Below, one piece after another: positions 12,975 to 24,934 of a stretch of 64,000 nucleotides of DNA. The stretch's first letter is position 1, and every line of letters starts with the position of its first letter. The notes under the pieces are model-generated. The model did not search any database, had not been told where the DNA came from, and saw only the letters and a list, made by a program, of their open reading frames with translations. The position numbers and the translations under genes were made by a program. Source of the DNA: Aphrophora alni (lineage: Eukaryota; Arthropoda; Insecta; Hemiptera; Aphrophoridae); NCBI GenBank assembly GCA_963513935.1, contig OY740776.1:13437745-13501744 (forward strand). The letters run 5' to 3'.

Positions 12975-13425
12975 CTGAACAACTAGATACAGTGGTAGTC
13001 ATAACTACCATCGAGGTGAGAAGATTTCAGTTTGACTTATGAATTAACATTACGAGCAATCGAACAAAAAAATTTCAAATAAATAAATAAATTTCATCAG
13101 TTATGTAATTTTTAAAAAATACCAAAATTTATGCTCACTACGTTATTTATAGAATTTAAATCGTTTTGAGTTTTTTTAAGATTACAAAAATATCAATTAA
13201 ACAATTATTTTTCTAACAGTTACACTGTTACAATACAGAATATTATATAATTTCAATGTAACGTGAAAATACACCTCTGAATTATACAATGTGAATTCGA
13301 GTAAATAGACAGTGTATAAACAGTGAAGGATCGCTTATGTTTGCAACAAATCCACTCACCGGCCACAGGAGGCAAACATGGATTTAGCTTAACGTTCCTT
13401 TTTGCAGTTGTTTTTTATTTTGTAT
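12975..13425. other. No recognisable feature
   Basis: AT-rich spacer with no repeat or exon signal that I can support. Confidence 0.4.
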
Positions 13426-13429
13426 TTTA

Positions 13430-13590
13430 TAGTTGCAAAAACCTCTCGGTCATCATCATCTTATAGGAAAAAGGAAGAAAAGAATATAAAATAACAGACA
13501 TCGAATATTCCAATAGTACCAAAGTAGGAAGAGCACAAGTTTTTAACAATAAAGACCTTATAGTTAAGATGAAAGACAGAATAAAGGTGT
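13430..13590 (-). repeat. Second copy of the 6835-7050 repeat, inverted
   Basis: The reverse complement aligns with 6880-7050, including GATGATGA/CCGAGAGGTTTTT against GATGATAACGATCGAGAGGTTTTT. A short open frame (13427-13633) is retained and ends KMMMTERFLQL, but no domain is recognised. Confidence 0.5.
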
Positions 13591-13639
13591 AAATACAGTT
13601 AGGGTCCTTCAGGATTATCATGCCAATACTCACTATTCT

Positions 13640-14250
13640 GAAAGGTTAAATTTATAAAAAACTACTATCCAAGAGTTAAATAAACCGGTCTCTTGATGAA
13701 AATAATTTAATATATTAAATAGGTCTGAGTACTATAATTCCTATGGGCTTTACTTTACACACATACAAGAGCGGTTAATAAACAGGTGTGTGTAAGACTT
13801 GATTGGAAACTGATTGCTCATTGAAAGGGGACATTCGATCAAAGCTGGATCAACAAATTGGAATTAACTTCCCGTGATGTGTCAAAGCTTCTGTTAATTA
13901 TTATCGGGGGTTGAGATTATTTTGCGATAAACAAATTACTGTTATTAACTGAGGATAACAGTGTTCGGTTTTAACAGGGACGAGAGAGATGGATGGATAA
14001 ATAAATTATGTTGTTTTGTTGTGAATTTAGAATCAACGTACTGTTTACACGTAACTTATACCGAACAAATACACCCTCATACAATAAAAACATGTTGATG
14101 GATGTGTTAGTAATTATGATAGTTTTAGTTGGAAATAAAGTCTAAGTTCTTTTTTAGGAGCCAGAATGAAAACAATTATTACGACAGACCTGAAAAACTG
14201 ACGAAATTGCTTATCATGCAAGCATAGCAGACGTCACTGATGCCATAGGA
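13640..14250. other. No recognisable gene; unique-looking sequence
   Basis: I see no match to the repeat families of this window. The stretch 13800-13990 is less AT-rich and could be regulatory or unique intergenic DNA, but nothing specific supports that. Confidence 0.4.
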
Positions 14251-14560
14251 ATACAAATCTGAAAAGATCCTGCGCAGAACCAGTTCTCAGGAGTTGCCTC
14301 GCGCACGCAGAGGGGAGGTGGCGGGGAGTACACTCGCACGGTGGTGGGGATTAGTCGCTGTAAGACTTTCGCGCTTTTCAGTGCCACTGTCCTTGTCTGT
14401 GCTCCCGCGTCGCGGTTACAAATGATGGCTTCAACGACAAAGTCTTCGTGTTACTCAGGTAGACCTTTACGTGGTCAAGCTCGTGAAGTTGTGTACAACG
14501 TTTACAAACATTTAAAAGAACAAAAAGAGCTGCATAAATTAAAATTTGATTTCTAATTGA
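14250..14560 (+). promoter_or_regulatory. GC-rich island preceding a short ORF
   Basis: The stretch from about 14265 to 14420 is markedly richer in GC and CpG (for example CGCGCACGCAG and CCCGCGTCGCGG) than anything nearby. It directly precedes the ATG at 14422. This could be a promoter with 5' leader for the transposase-like ORF. No TATA or initiator element is certain. Confidence 0.3.
14422..14556 (+). pseudogene. Transposase-like N-terminal fragment (44 residues)
   Basis: From the ATG at 14422 the frame encodes a short basic protein with the core GRPLRGQAREVVYNVYKHLK followed by a charged helix. Similar G-Q-A-R-E-(I/V)-(V/I)-Y-N-V-Y-x-(F/H)-(M/L)-K segments are, to my knowledge, the start of the N-terminal helix-turn-helix region of a DDE-transposon-related family common in arthropod genomes. 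The frame stops after 44 codons and I find no DDE catalytic block downstream. It is therefore either a truncated relic or the first exon of a spliced gene. Identification rests on memory of the motif. Confidence 0.4.
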
Positions 14561-15210
14561 AGCCAGGCAGTGACAGCTCAACATACGTAGGCAAGATGTC
14601 CCCTCCACCGACACATCTCTCAGCCAGTCCCTCCCTACCTGCACGGACCAAGCAGGCAGGTGACTCTTTTCTAATTTGACACCTATACAATGATATATAA
14701 ACCCATGAGTCATGAGTGGGAAAGATATTTTACAGTGGGCCAAGATTGATCACGTGGAGGTGCTGGAGGATTTTTCGAAGATAGCCAGACGGGGTTGGCA
14801 AGTTAGAGCTTCCTAGCAGTCAGACTTCGGACGAACATCCACAATAATTTCACACAGGGTGAGCAGTCTTCGTGTATTAAGACACTTGTAATTATTGCCG
14901 AGTCAGATAGTTAAACTATAACGTAGAATCAGATCTGCGAGTCCACTACAAGTAGAGTCATTCTGTATTAAGAAGATTGTAGCATTGGTAATAAGATAGG
15001 ATATTGTTATTCTTGTTAATAAAGGTTAATTGAGTACTGCCCCCAATCGATTATATTGAAAATAAAGAACCCAGACAGTTTAAAGGAACGACTCTTAACA
15101 GGTGTCATCATGATATTTATCCAGCTCATCCTACAGTGTAATACAAGAAGAAACTCTAAATATAATACACATAAGTTCGTGTCTTAGTTTATGTAGTAAT
15201 GTTTAATTGT
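14560..15210. other. No assignable gene
   Basis: Moderate-GC sequence to about 14860, then AT-rich. A donor-like CACACAGGGTGAGC occurs near 14855, which could end a non-coding exon starting in the GC-rich island, but no matching acceptor or coding frame is visible. Confidence 0.3.
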
Positions 15211-15214
15211 ATTG

Positions 15215-15600
15215 GTAGATCAAGCGGTCATATTCAGTAGGGTAAATTTGTTTGAAACTGTTGTTACACAGGTTTTCTGATCTAAGAAAACAAATTTTAC
15301 TATCACTACTCTCTTGACATCGGCTGAATGTGTATATTAAACACTATACGTTTGTTTCGCTCGTGTTAGTTTTACAACCTTGGCGGACATTGTTGCTTTA
15401 TGTATATAAAGAACCCTCCACTCGCTACAAGTCGGTGAATCTGGCATTATCATTACATTTTCTTGAGTGCTCATAGTTCCAAATTAGATTTTTTTAAATA
15501 ACTTCTTTATTTGTCATCACAGACATGTGGGGTTGGTACCATTACATGCAGAATTAAAAACTGCACATTTTTATATTATAGATTGAATAACACATTAGAT
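15215..15600 (+). repeat. Dispersed repeat Rep-B, divergent copy
   Basis: Shares with the copies near 24.9, 26.2, 26.5, 39.3 and 48.9 kb the ordered words TTGGTAGATCAAG, GTTGTTACACAGG, TCTTGACA and, at the end, a GGGTTGGTACCATTACATGC-type block. No coding potential is seen. Confidence 0.65.
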
Positions 15601-15723
15601 ATTAACTCCACAAAAACGATAAAAATTGTCACATGTTCCGTCTTTCCCAGCTTCGTCAATCTCATTTTTGTTGACGCGTTTCGGATATACTCCATTATCA
15701 AAACACTTAACAGTACTGATCAT

Positions 15724-16030
15724 CCTACGCTTGGATTCGCTATATTAAACAACTCGTACCTCCCACTTTTCACCCCTCCTTTTTTCTATTGGCTTACCTA
15801 AACCCGTTTAACTTGTTTCTGATTTGTCTCTCCTCCTCCTACGCTTACATTCCTTATATTAAACAACTCGCTCCTCCCACTTTTCACCCCTCCTTTTTTC
15901 TATTGGCTTACCTAAACCCGTTTAACTTGTTTCTGATTAGTCTCTCCTCCTCCTACGCTTACATTCCTTATATTAAACAACTCGTCCCTCCCACTTTTCA
16001 CCACTACTTTCTTCCTATTGGTTTATCTAA
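15724..16030 (+). repeat. 114-bp tandem repeat, 2.7 copies
   Basis: Units begin at CCTACGCTT at 15724, 15838 and 15952. Each contains ATTAAACAACTCG, CTCCCACTTTTCACC and CTATTGGCTTACCTAAACCC. Because 114 is a multiple of three, a frame stays open through the repeat, which explains the apparent repetitive ORF here; it is not a gene. Confidence 0.9.
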
Positions 16031-16169
16031 AATGCTATACTATTTGTTCTATATGAGCATACTATATCAAATGTTCTGTTACTATCCTAAATTTAGGAGG
16101 TATTTAGCGTACTTAGTCGGCAAAAACAACGATATGTATGTACTCCACTGCAACATTTACACGACAATC

Positions 16170-16615
16170 TCAAGGTTGTTTTCGCTCTCATTACAAAACA
16201 TTCTCTATTCCACTTGAAATGTAAAAACTTTAATAATATTTTCTACTGTGGAAATACTCTATTATTGAGACGTTTACAGTGGAAGTAATAATCTAGCCCC
16301 CCCCCCCATCCGAGGTAGTAACAACAAAGAGGGTGAGACATAAAAACTCAAACGTGTTTGGGGGTAGAAATCAATCATCCAATCTGGAAGGATTTACAAC
16401 GCGCGTCCTACAATCGGGTTTTGTTTGTTCTGTCGAATTTCAGAGATTTCATAAATCTTTTTTGAAAGGTTAGAACAATGCAGGCTACGTCTTCAATTCA
16501 ATAATCGTGGAGGAGGGGTGGATTGAGTACGTGATCTCTCTTAACCCCGGCAGTTTTCCAGTTTAATATAAACCGACAGCTAGATTTTTCTGTTAGTTAA
16601 AAACAATTTTCCATG
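16170..16615 (+). repeat. Dispersed repeat Rep-A, copy 2
   Basis: Similar throughout to 6294-6765 in the same orientation, with many substitutions and small indels. It also contains a homopolymer run (C) and ends at AAACCGACAGCT followed by A-rich sequence. Confidence 0.75.
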
Positions 16616-17226
16616 GAAAACAATTATCCGAAATTGATTATAAGGGGTTCCTAAAATCACCAAAAAAATCCTAGGGTTACCCACATTTGTTTTGTAATTT
16701 TTTTTTTTTTTTTACTTTTCTAAAAAAAACAGCTGTTACACGTATTTCAGTCAGCCTGTATTTGTTGAAACTATAACGAAAAGATCTTTCCTTAACTGAT
16801 AATATATACTTTTTAATATAGGGCCTCTATTTCGTCCAGTGTATTCTTATATATGTCAGAAATTATTTCAAACGTATAATGATCTATACATCTCTGTAAC
16901 ACCTCTGCCCTTTGTACAGTACTAAGTTCAAGGTCCTCATTTCTCCAATAATTAGTTTACATGGTCTTCCTTATTATCCAATTACTTGACTTAAAACCAA
17001 TCTCAACTTCGAAATTGACGCCGTGAATACATAAATATCTAAACCTGTTTCATTCGAATACCGCCAACAAATATATTTTACTTTTTTTAACGTGAATTTT
17101 TTACTTAGGTTAGATTAGGTTACAGACCGGGTGCCGAATTCTAACTCGACCCCTCAAAATACAATAGTACAAAAAATTTTGTAAAAAAATAATCGTATAA
17201 TTGAGTACCTAATAGTCGTTTTAGGT

Positions 17227-17382
17227 TTGGTGATTTTTTATAGAAGAAATGGATATTGTCGAACAGAATTTAATCTCTGCAGATTGTCACTTCGTTCTGG
17301 ACATAAATTTCCAACTCGTAGACCAAATCTGTCAAGTGTCATAAGCTGTCTATCCCCAAAATTATTTAATGAACTGCCAGAT

Positions 17383-17418
<36 letters not shown>

Positions 17419-17880
17419 ATAGTCTTTCTCAATTTACAAAAAATTAAAGCGTGGCTACAAAAACTATCCGAACTAGACACCTTACTTGAGTTTTATAAAT
17501 AATGTGTGCATATGTGTATGTATGAATGTCTACGCAAATGTGTATAACTGTGTATATGTCGTTTGTGAGTGCTGCGAGAGTAAGCCGTGTCTGAGTATGC
17601 AAGTATATATGTGTGTATATGTGTGTATATGTGTGTATATCTATGGTTATGCATAGTGTACTTGTGGACATGTATGTATGTATATACTTAATGCAGTACC
17701 TTAATATAATATTCTGTAACATTTTTCACCACCTGTTATCTTGTAAAATGTTTTTAATTCGCTTATTTCTACAGTAGGAAAACCACAATTTAATGAATCT
17801 CGTGTATTCTTTTCTTTTGTTTGTTTTTTCGTATGAGCGTTTTCTTTTGTTGTTTTATATAATTAAATAAAATATTTAAA
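17227..17880 (+). pseudogene. 3' end of a non-LTR retrotransposon (Jockey/CR1-like ORF2 tail)
   Basis: The frame 17227-17502 encodes a tail with GHKFPTRRPNL, then SPKLFNELPDV, and after a T-run the stretch NLQKIKAWLQKL. This order (basic R-x-P-x-R, then P-K-L-F-N-x-L-P, then F-K-x-x-L-K-x-W-L) is typical of the extreme C-terminus of Jockey/CR1-type reverse transcriptases. A (T)n expansion at about 17383-17414 interrupts it. Downstream is a GTGTATATG-rich microsatellite (17500-17650) and an AT-rich stretch with AATAAA near 17864, consistent with a 3' UTR. Nothing upstream of 17227 is recognisable as reverse transcriptase, so this is a 5'-truncated dead copy. Confidence 0.6.
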
Positions 17881-17901
17881 TTATGTCTGCCACACAAACC
17901 T

Positions 17902-17952
17902 CCAAGTTAAAAAAAATTTAACTTGGTAATTTAAAAAACTTTAGTTTTTTAA
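17902..17952. repeat. Two adjacent hairpins
   Basis: CCAAGTTAAA with TTTAACTTGG (17902-17926) and directly after it TTAAAAAACT with AGTTTTTTAA (17931-17952) are two consecutive inverted repeats with very short loops. They lie just after the LINE tail and could mark the end of a MITE. Confidence 0.6.
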
Positions 17953-18204
17953 AAATTATGATAATCCTCGAAACGGGTATTTTTTATTGAGGGTACTTTA
18001 TTTATTTCCTAATTTAGTACTTTTATTCAGTTTGCAATGTCAATCAATGATTTATTTAAAGTAACATACTTAAGTTTTTTATATTGTATAATTTAGTTTT
18101 GGATATTGTAATAATTTAATTTGCATTTCGTGGTATCTAAATCACAGTTTTAAATTACTTATAACTTTTAATTACTTTATTTGATCTGTCACGTGACTTC
18201 TTAG

Positions 18205-18253
18205 TCGGGATTCGACATGTTTCGGAACCGTAACTCCATCATCAGGAATAATC
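18205..18253 (-). ncRNA. Hammerhead-ribozyme-like motif
   Basis: On the minus strand the order is ATTC, CTGATGA, T, then GGA and TCC (possible stem II), GAAAC, a self-complementary ACATGT (possible stem III), C at the cleavage-site position, then GAAT, which pairs with the initial ATTC (stem I). This matches the type I hammerhead layout with the very short stem III described for Penelope-like elements. There is one extra unpaired base between CTGATGA and stem II compared with the canonical core, so activity is uncertain. No Penelope coding sequence is nearby. Confidence 0.45.
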
Positions 18254-18259
18254 AATCAC

Positions 18260-19285
18260 TCTGAAGAGATTGTCGAACATTAAATCAAATTATACATAAA
18301 CCACTGCACAATCATTTCACATATTTAAAGAACACTGATATGTCTCTGTATTGGTGGGCACCTTGTCAAGATCGATCACAGACTGTTAAGAAAATGTTGA
18401 GCTGAACTGTCTATTGTCATCATTCCTTATCTTCGGGTTGTTGACAGTCGTTTTGGAGATAAATATATTGGAACTAGTGTACCCATAATCCGAATTTTAT
18501 TACATATAAATATTGTAATTTTCAACAATGTTGTAAATCGATTTCAATGTTCGTTTCCTCATTGTTAAGTCCACACATAATTAATTCTCATAGTTACGGT
18601 GATAACACGCCTTCTGTATAAGTTTCTGTGCCCAGTAATTTGAGGCATTGTTACTATTAAAAGTACAATAAGAAATAGTTTAATAAACTTTATAAAATTC
18701 ATGGTAAAAAAATCTATTACCAGCTTAAAACCTCTTTTTAAAACATTGTATAAACCAGTTAAAATGAACTCATAAATATCATATTTTGTCAAAATGATAT
18801 AATCCCAACTCAAATAACCACACTCTTGTTTAGTTTGCTATACATTATTTTTGTTTAAATCAGCAACAGCTGATATTATATTATTCCAAGGTGTATTTTA
18901 AGACTTGTTTTTTGTTTTTTTACATATATATTACAGTCATTGTGATTAATCAGTTATTATTCTATAACGACTACATTCGCTGGCTATTCATAATGTCACT
19001 ATTCACAATGGCTAGTGCGATATGGTTAAAGTAATAATTATCGTCAATTATTAATCAGTTTGACTAGACGTAGTTAACATGGGTTAGGTTAGGATTGTGT
19101 TAAGCATAATAATAAGGTAATACAAAGTTTGTTTGAATATTTTGAGAGGTTAAGATATTAAACATAATACAAAATCGTTCCATTTTATTACTGTGCCCTG
19201 AACCTACCGTTATTATAAATAAAAAGTGGCTAAACTGATTAACACGGTATTATTATCACAATCACTGACTTTAGTAAGATAGTAT
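18260..19285. other. No recognisable feature
   Basis: AT-rich sequence up to the assembly gap. A short TTAGGTTAGG occurs at about 19083. The minus-strand frame at 18565-18813 is hydrophobic but has no recognisable motif or splice context. Confidence 0.4.
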
Positions 19286-19485
19286 NNNNNNNNNNNNNNN
19301 NNNNNNNNNNNNNNNNNNNNNNNNNNNNNNNNNNNNNNNNNNNNNNNNNNNNNNNNNNNNNNNNNNNNNNNNNNNNNNNNNNNNNNNNNNNNNNNNNNNN
19401 NNNNNNNNNNNNNNNNNNNNNNNNNNNNNNNNNNNNNNNNNNNNNNNNNNNNNNNNNNNNNNNNNNNNNNNNNNNNNNNNNNNNN
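19286..19485. other. Assembly gap (200 N)
   Basis: An unbroken run of N of exactly 200 bases, probably a scaffold gap of arbitrary length. Confidence 0.99.
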
Positions 19486-20390
19486 GGTAATTTGTCTAAA
19501 ACACACAAAAATCTATTTTTATCATGACAAACAATGTAATTAATTTAAAGTTATTTTTAATGCAATTACTTATAAGATGTAATTTTTTTATTTTCAAATT
19601 TTAAACAGTTTCATTATAATACTTCATCTACAATCCAAGTTTAATTTCGTTTCGGCTGTTTTAAATACATAAAATGGATTTCCGACAACTCAAAAAATTC
19701 TGGTTCTTCACTAACTTGAATCTTTGTAGCTCCTAAACTGTTGGATGTATAAAAACAAACACAAGAATAAAAAAGTCTTAACATTATGTGTAGAATCACA
19801 AACCATCAAACAAAATTAGTATCTCTAAGGGAAATTTTAAAGTTCATCGTCATATTAGAAATATGTCTGTTGATAAAAACATTTTGAAACCTCCAAATAA
19901 GACATTAAAAAAGTTCGGAGGAATTGCCTTTTTTTAGAATATCAAATACTTTCCAAATAAAACAGCTGTCACAGTGTGGTTGGGTATCTGTGAAAGTTAA
20001 TGCAATGTTTCTGCAAATGTTATTTAATTTTAATTTCCGACAAAACAAATGGAACCTCTATAGGTTCAACTCACAATTCGACAATAATTAATTCTAGCCA
20101 ATAGACTATCGGAGAAACTAAATTATTCAACAGGTGGTACAAATGTTTCCGACAAAGCAATTAATTCCATAAGTAATCCAATACGGATGGTTACAGGTGT
20201 AAGGTATAATCTCGTGCGGGATTAACCAATTTCCAGGTCTGCCAACTGATAAAATCTCAAAGTGAAACTTTTATTGAACAAACATCAGAACTGTTTCTGA
20301 CTAAGTAATAATTTAATCACAAGTTATTTTGTAGAAAATATTTTGACAAATAACTATGGTTACAGGTGTACAGTCACGTATTTTAGCTTA
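19486..20390. other. No recognisable gene
   Basis: AT-rich sequence without matches to the repeat families of this window. Several ATTAATT/GGATTAA words at 20080-20230 are noted only as possible homeodomain-type sites. Confidence 0.35.
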
Positions 20391-20394
20391 ATGT

Positions 20395-20730
20395 GGTACT
20401 ACGGACAGAATCATGGACAGCTTCTGAGGGGCACCAGGAATGGCTTCTCAGAGGGTGTTAGGTTTAGCTTCAAAGAGGACTTAAAAGCCAGCGCCAGGGT
20501 TGGTTCCAGAGTTGGATCCATGGATGGCCATAAGGGTGACTTCAGAGACGACCAGAAGGGCGGCTTGCTAGTCTTCTACAGGACTGACTCCAAGTACAGT
20601 TCCAAAAGTAGCTCAAGGAACAACCTATAAAGACAGCTTCGGTAACAGAGAGTTCAAGAGGTAACTTAGATGCTGCTCAAAGGACGACTACATAGGCGGT
20701 TCCAGTAACGGCTTGAGGAAGGGCAATGAC
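20395..20730. repeat. Degenerate ~15-bp minisatellite
   Basis: A purine- and GC-rich island made of variants of a word like GGCTTCAGAGGTGAC: for instance GGCTTCTCAGAGGGTG, AGCTTCAAAGAGGAC, GACTTCAGAGACGACC and GGTTCCAGTAACGG. The periodicity keeps the plus-strand frame 20343-20630 open and gives a G/S/K-rich translation. I read this as a decayed minisatellite and not as a gene, but a low-complexity exon cannot be excluded. Confidence 0.4.
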
Positions 20731-20734
20731 TCTT

Positions 20735-21560
20735 TTTTGTCGATACAAATTTTATCGATGATTAATTGCCTCCATGAGTAGAAAAAGATAGGATAATATA
20801 TTAATATTTTCAGGGCGTAGATTATTATTACACTTCTCTCTCAGTCAAAATTAAGTGAATAAAATAAATCATTGCTGATAAAAAAAATAAATTTTTTTTT
20901 TTTTTTTTTAGTGATGACAACAAAGTTTCAAATTTGACCCATGTCCGGAACATGAATTCAAAAGTATTACCTCTTCGTGGGGCATACGTATAAGTAGAAT
21001 GACAAACTAATGAGAAAGTTTGTGCAATGTTTACTTAACAGTAACTTAGTATTCTTAATTTTCAGCACAGTAGAACTTATTTTAAAATTTTATTTATTTT
21101 CAAACTGGAAAATACAATCATAAATAATGTCCTTGTGAAGTTTCCATGGAAACTAAAAATAGCTCTCCAAGGAGTAAAACAAAGTTACACGCTCCGCCAA
21201 GCGTATCCTCAATAGTGTTCATCTTCTGGGAGTATTGAAACAAAGTTAAAATCACCTGCATTACATGAATATCTACTTTAGTATAAATATGGAGCAAGGG
21301 ATGTTTGTAGAACTAAGGGTTATAGCAGAAACTCTCGTCTATCCCTCAGGGGGTTGTTTCTAGTACAATAAATCTAAATTATGTTTATGTACTGAAAAGT
21401 ATACTTTCTACATTACATTGTATAAACTCAGAGATTCAGTAAATCACTGTGTTTGGGTTTTCTTCATGACAACACCAAAGGAAGGAATATATTATCTCCT
21501 TTGTCAAGCTGTATTCAGTGAGGATAAATAAGAATTTGTAAACAAAGACAGAGGTGAGGA
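20735..21560. other. No recognisable feature
   Basis: AT-rich, with an A/T homopolymer run near 20880-20910. Nothing else can be supported. Confidence 0.4.
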
Positions 21561-21589
21561 TTTTTAGAAAGAAGGTGGTGACCTACAGT

Positions 21590-21945
21590 GGTGACCCAAG
21601 TCCTTATATAAACAGGTGTTTATGAACTGTTGTCTGAGAATTATCCTTAGGATTTTGTGGCCGAACAAGGAATTGTTGAGAGCTACAGATCGTTGTTTTA
21701 TAGAGCTGGAAACCAAAAGGAGTAACTGTAAATGAATAGAACACCCCTTCAGGAAGGATTGAGACGCCTTAGAAAGGGATGCTTCTGATTGGAATCCCCA
21801 AGGAGTGAGGAGAAGAGTGTAGAAGATCGATTGAGAGAGAAGTGAGCAGACAGGCAATAGATTGATGGACATAAGGAGTAGTCCTGTTGATAGACTTAAA
21901 TGGATGGCGCTTGTAGAAGAAATATTCTGCAGTGGGATTTAAGTC
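21590..21945 (+). pseudogene. RTE-type LINE, ORF2 C-terminal relic
   Basis: Plus-strand translation, mostly in one frame with several stops, gives FMNCCLRIILRILWPNKELL, later DASDWNPQGVRRR, and near the end RLKWMALVEEIFCSG. In RTE elements the corresponding C-terminal blocks read about I-N-x-C-L-R-x-I-L-x-I-x-W-P-x-x-I-S-N-x-E-L, A-L-x-W-N-P-Q-G-x-R-x-R-G and D-R-x-x-W-R-x-x-V-x-x-L-C. The order and spacing agree, so this is the degenerate 3' end of an RTE-clade retrotransposon, 5'-truncated, with no catalytic palm present. Confidence 0.75.
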
Positions 21946-21949
21946 AAAT

Positions 21950-24930
21950 CACCGTGCATTGGTTTCTTCATATTAAGAACGATTGTATGTGAGGAACACA
22001 TTCCGAAAGTAGCGTCATCTATGCAGGGTGACCATTTTATCATTGCGACTAGTTGAATCTCGTAAATCAGACTGAAAATACAATTTTAAAAAAGCTTTTG
22101 CATAATTTCTCAACATTCACTATCCAGATAAATAAATTGACACACACCGTTGTTGGCCGTTGATTATTTTCTTTGGTTATTTAGTTCCTGACTTATGCAA
22201 ATCACTAATTGGAGACTGGGGTATTATTCAATTTCTGCGTTATTGACTATTAGATTTTTTCTCTATGCATCCATTACACTAGAAACTTGTCCAGTCGATG
22301 ACCCAACACAACAGCGGAAATTAGCGTTTACTTCAGAAAGGGGTCGCGTACTGGACATGTTCCCTTCCTGAGGAAATTCATATTTATACCACATAGGTAC
22401 GTTAGCGCTAGTGTTTCGTTTTAAATCAGCCGTTTTTTTTTCTTTCAGAAATATTTGTTTTATTAAACATTAAGGCATATTAATCTTAAAAGTTAGTAGT
22501 TCTGAAGAGGAGCACGAACATCAGAAAAAAGAAATAAAAACTGTATAAATGAAGATAAGTAGAGGCGTAATGTGGTCGAATGACGTAAAGTTTCTAGAAA
22601 ATGTGAGCTGGGTCGGAAAAACCATTGAGGCTAAGAAACCTGGCTATTGTATTTGCAGTTAAGTAGGTATTAACTATTATTAGCTTAGCCAGTAACAGTT
22701 TACTAAATGTAAAGCAACAACCATTATGATTTTATTGTTCCTTAGGTTATGTTAGTTTAGGTTCTACCTATTCTACTAGTTTTTATGTTTTACTACATTT
22801 ATTAATAATACTCCTATCCTATGCCTAAGAACTAACGTTATTCTTTTGTTTCAAATGCAAACAAGATTGTCTAAAAAAATTAACTTTTCTCTCTTTTTCA
22901 TGACATAGAGAGGTAGAAACAACGAGATGTATATCTGCAATATCGCATAGAACTCACTAATAACGCAAGGAAGCGGCCAAGACAGGAATGATTGACTTCA
23001 AGAGAGAGATATTATAATGCAATTTATTCCATTCTCTATAATAGTAGAAGAAAAGTATTTATTGAAACCAATGGTCGTAAATATAACTGTGGTCTTGGCT
23101 GTTTAATATGTTAAAACAAAACTTAACTCCAATCGATAATAGAGGTAAAACACTCCGGGAAATCCAATTACTGAGTCAGTGACCACATTGAAAGTTTTCC
23201 TACAAAATATAGCCATTACACAGGAAAAGAAAGAAAATAAGTAGAAACTAATTTCAACATTCAAATTATATACACTATGTTCACTGAGGAGTGTGATTTC
23301 CTTTTAGAATTCCTAGGTAGTGGAAATAGACTCAGATATAAATAATTCTTTTGGCAATATTTTAAAGAAAATAATTACCTGACATTTGGAGTCCTGTCTG
23401 AGATAACTGTGTGAATTGTTAGCAAAAAATTGCTACTTATTGTCTACATATACGAAATTTTAAAAAGTTTTTCAAACTTTTAAAAGACAATAAAGAAATT
23501 TGTGACAAGACAAACAAACTGGTGATATTAATATTGATTTCACATCAAATATTTCCAGTTCAAAATATTTATTATTTTAAACAGTTAACAATTAATTTTT
23601 TTGGTGTTTATAATTTGGTCAATTCTGAAATTAAATGTTTTATCTATCAAAAAGGTGAAAATGGGTGCCAATGAAGTTTGTTGGTATATTGAAAATAAAA
23701 CTGATGATAATGTAGAAAAATTGTACAGTTTTTGAATCAACTGTTCCAGACAAAATAAAAACAATGTAAGATTAATGGCATTCTTATATTACCAACGACA
23801 GAGATTATGGTGTTATGAAAAGAAAACTGGGAAAGAAAGAGAGATAATATTTAAAAAGAAGAAAAACAAGTTTACAGTTGTATAAATAAATCATTTCCAG
23901 TTTATAGATTTCAACTATTAGTGGAGAGAATACTTAAAAGAACATATCTAAGCAATGATTGATAGGGGATTTTTTTTAAAACAAGAAAACATGCTTCAGC
24001 ATTTCTTAATATCAGGAAAAGATATTTACCTCTCAGAAACCACAGGAATTGGCATGTTATGTGGATATCAAAGCATCAAAGTTCACACGTTTAAATTTAG
24101 AAACATACTATGTAATTTAAACTTTAGTGAGAATTGCGTTTTTGACACAAAACTAGCTATACAAACATATTGAAGATGGAAGATATTAAAAAACGTATGA
24201 TTTTTAGTCCAGAAAAAAATAAAATAAATTTTGAAACCAACTTATTTTGTGACTTCATCAATTGAAACAACTGAGAGTAATGAAAATATTATGTTAACTG
24301 TTTTTTTATTACTACTATTTTAAACAAATAATATTTTTACGTGTAAAATATTTGTAGGTGTTTCTATTTAGATTAATTTTTGTTATCCGGAAAAAAGAGA
24401 CTTGTCCAATTAAAAATAAAATATTAAATATCGGTTTTACGAAAAACAAGTATTGATTATCAATAAATATTTAAACACTAAAACTCACATACAATAGTTG
24501 AGCAACTATAACTATAGTTGTTGTACAAATAAGGAGTTGAGTGTTTTATAACTCCTTCCCCCTGTTAGCAGAATACCTTATAATTACATTTGAATTGATT
24601 TGAACTAAATTATCTGTTCCCAAATGATATATATAATGTAAGACCTGCATTGCTATTAACCCATCATGGACTATAAATTTTTAACTCGATGCAAACAATT
24701 AATTGCAAATACGGAAAATTGTCTCCTAAAAATGCACCAAAATTTAATTTTACTAAAGTTCTAACTCTATTAAAACTCTTTAGACGAGTTGGTTTATCAT
24801 GAAACAGATAAAAATAAAAACTCTTAAGATTTTATGTGAAATACAAAAACACTATAGAAACAACTTGATTGGGGGCAATCATGGTACTTAGGCCTACTCT
24901 GACCCATCAAAGAATGTATTTTTTTAGACC
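21950..24930. other. Long stretch without a supported gene
   Basis: No repeat family of this window and no convincing exon is seen. An octamer-like ATGCAAAT lies at about 22195. A 72-codon frame at 23955-24173 has no recognisable motif. Confidence 0.35.
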
Positions 24931-24934
24931 TTGT

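Noticed and set aside
15511..16217. Repetitive hydrophobic protein
   Set aside because: Explained by the 114-bp tandem repeat whose length is a multiple of three.
17444..17722. Minus-strand frame rich in T, H and I
   Set aside because: Translation of the GTGTATATG microsatellite in the LINE 3' region.
19213..19508. Frames of 89-97 residues across the gap
   Set aside because: Almost entirely unknown residues from the 200 N.
21564..21872. 102-residue minus-strand frame
   Set aside because: Antisense shadow of the plus-strand RTE-type relic.
23955..24173. 72-residue plus-strand frame
   Set aside because: No motif, splice context or codon bias that sets it apart from AT-rich background.
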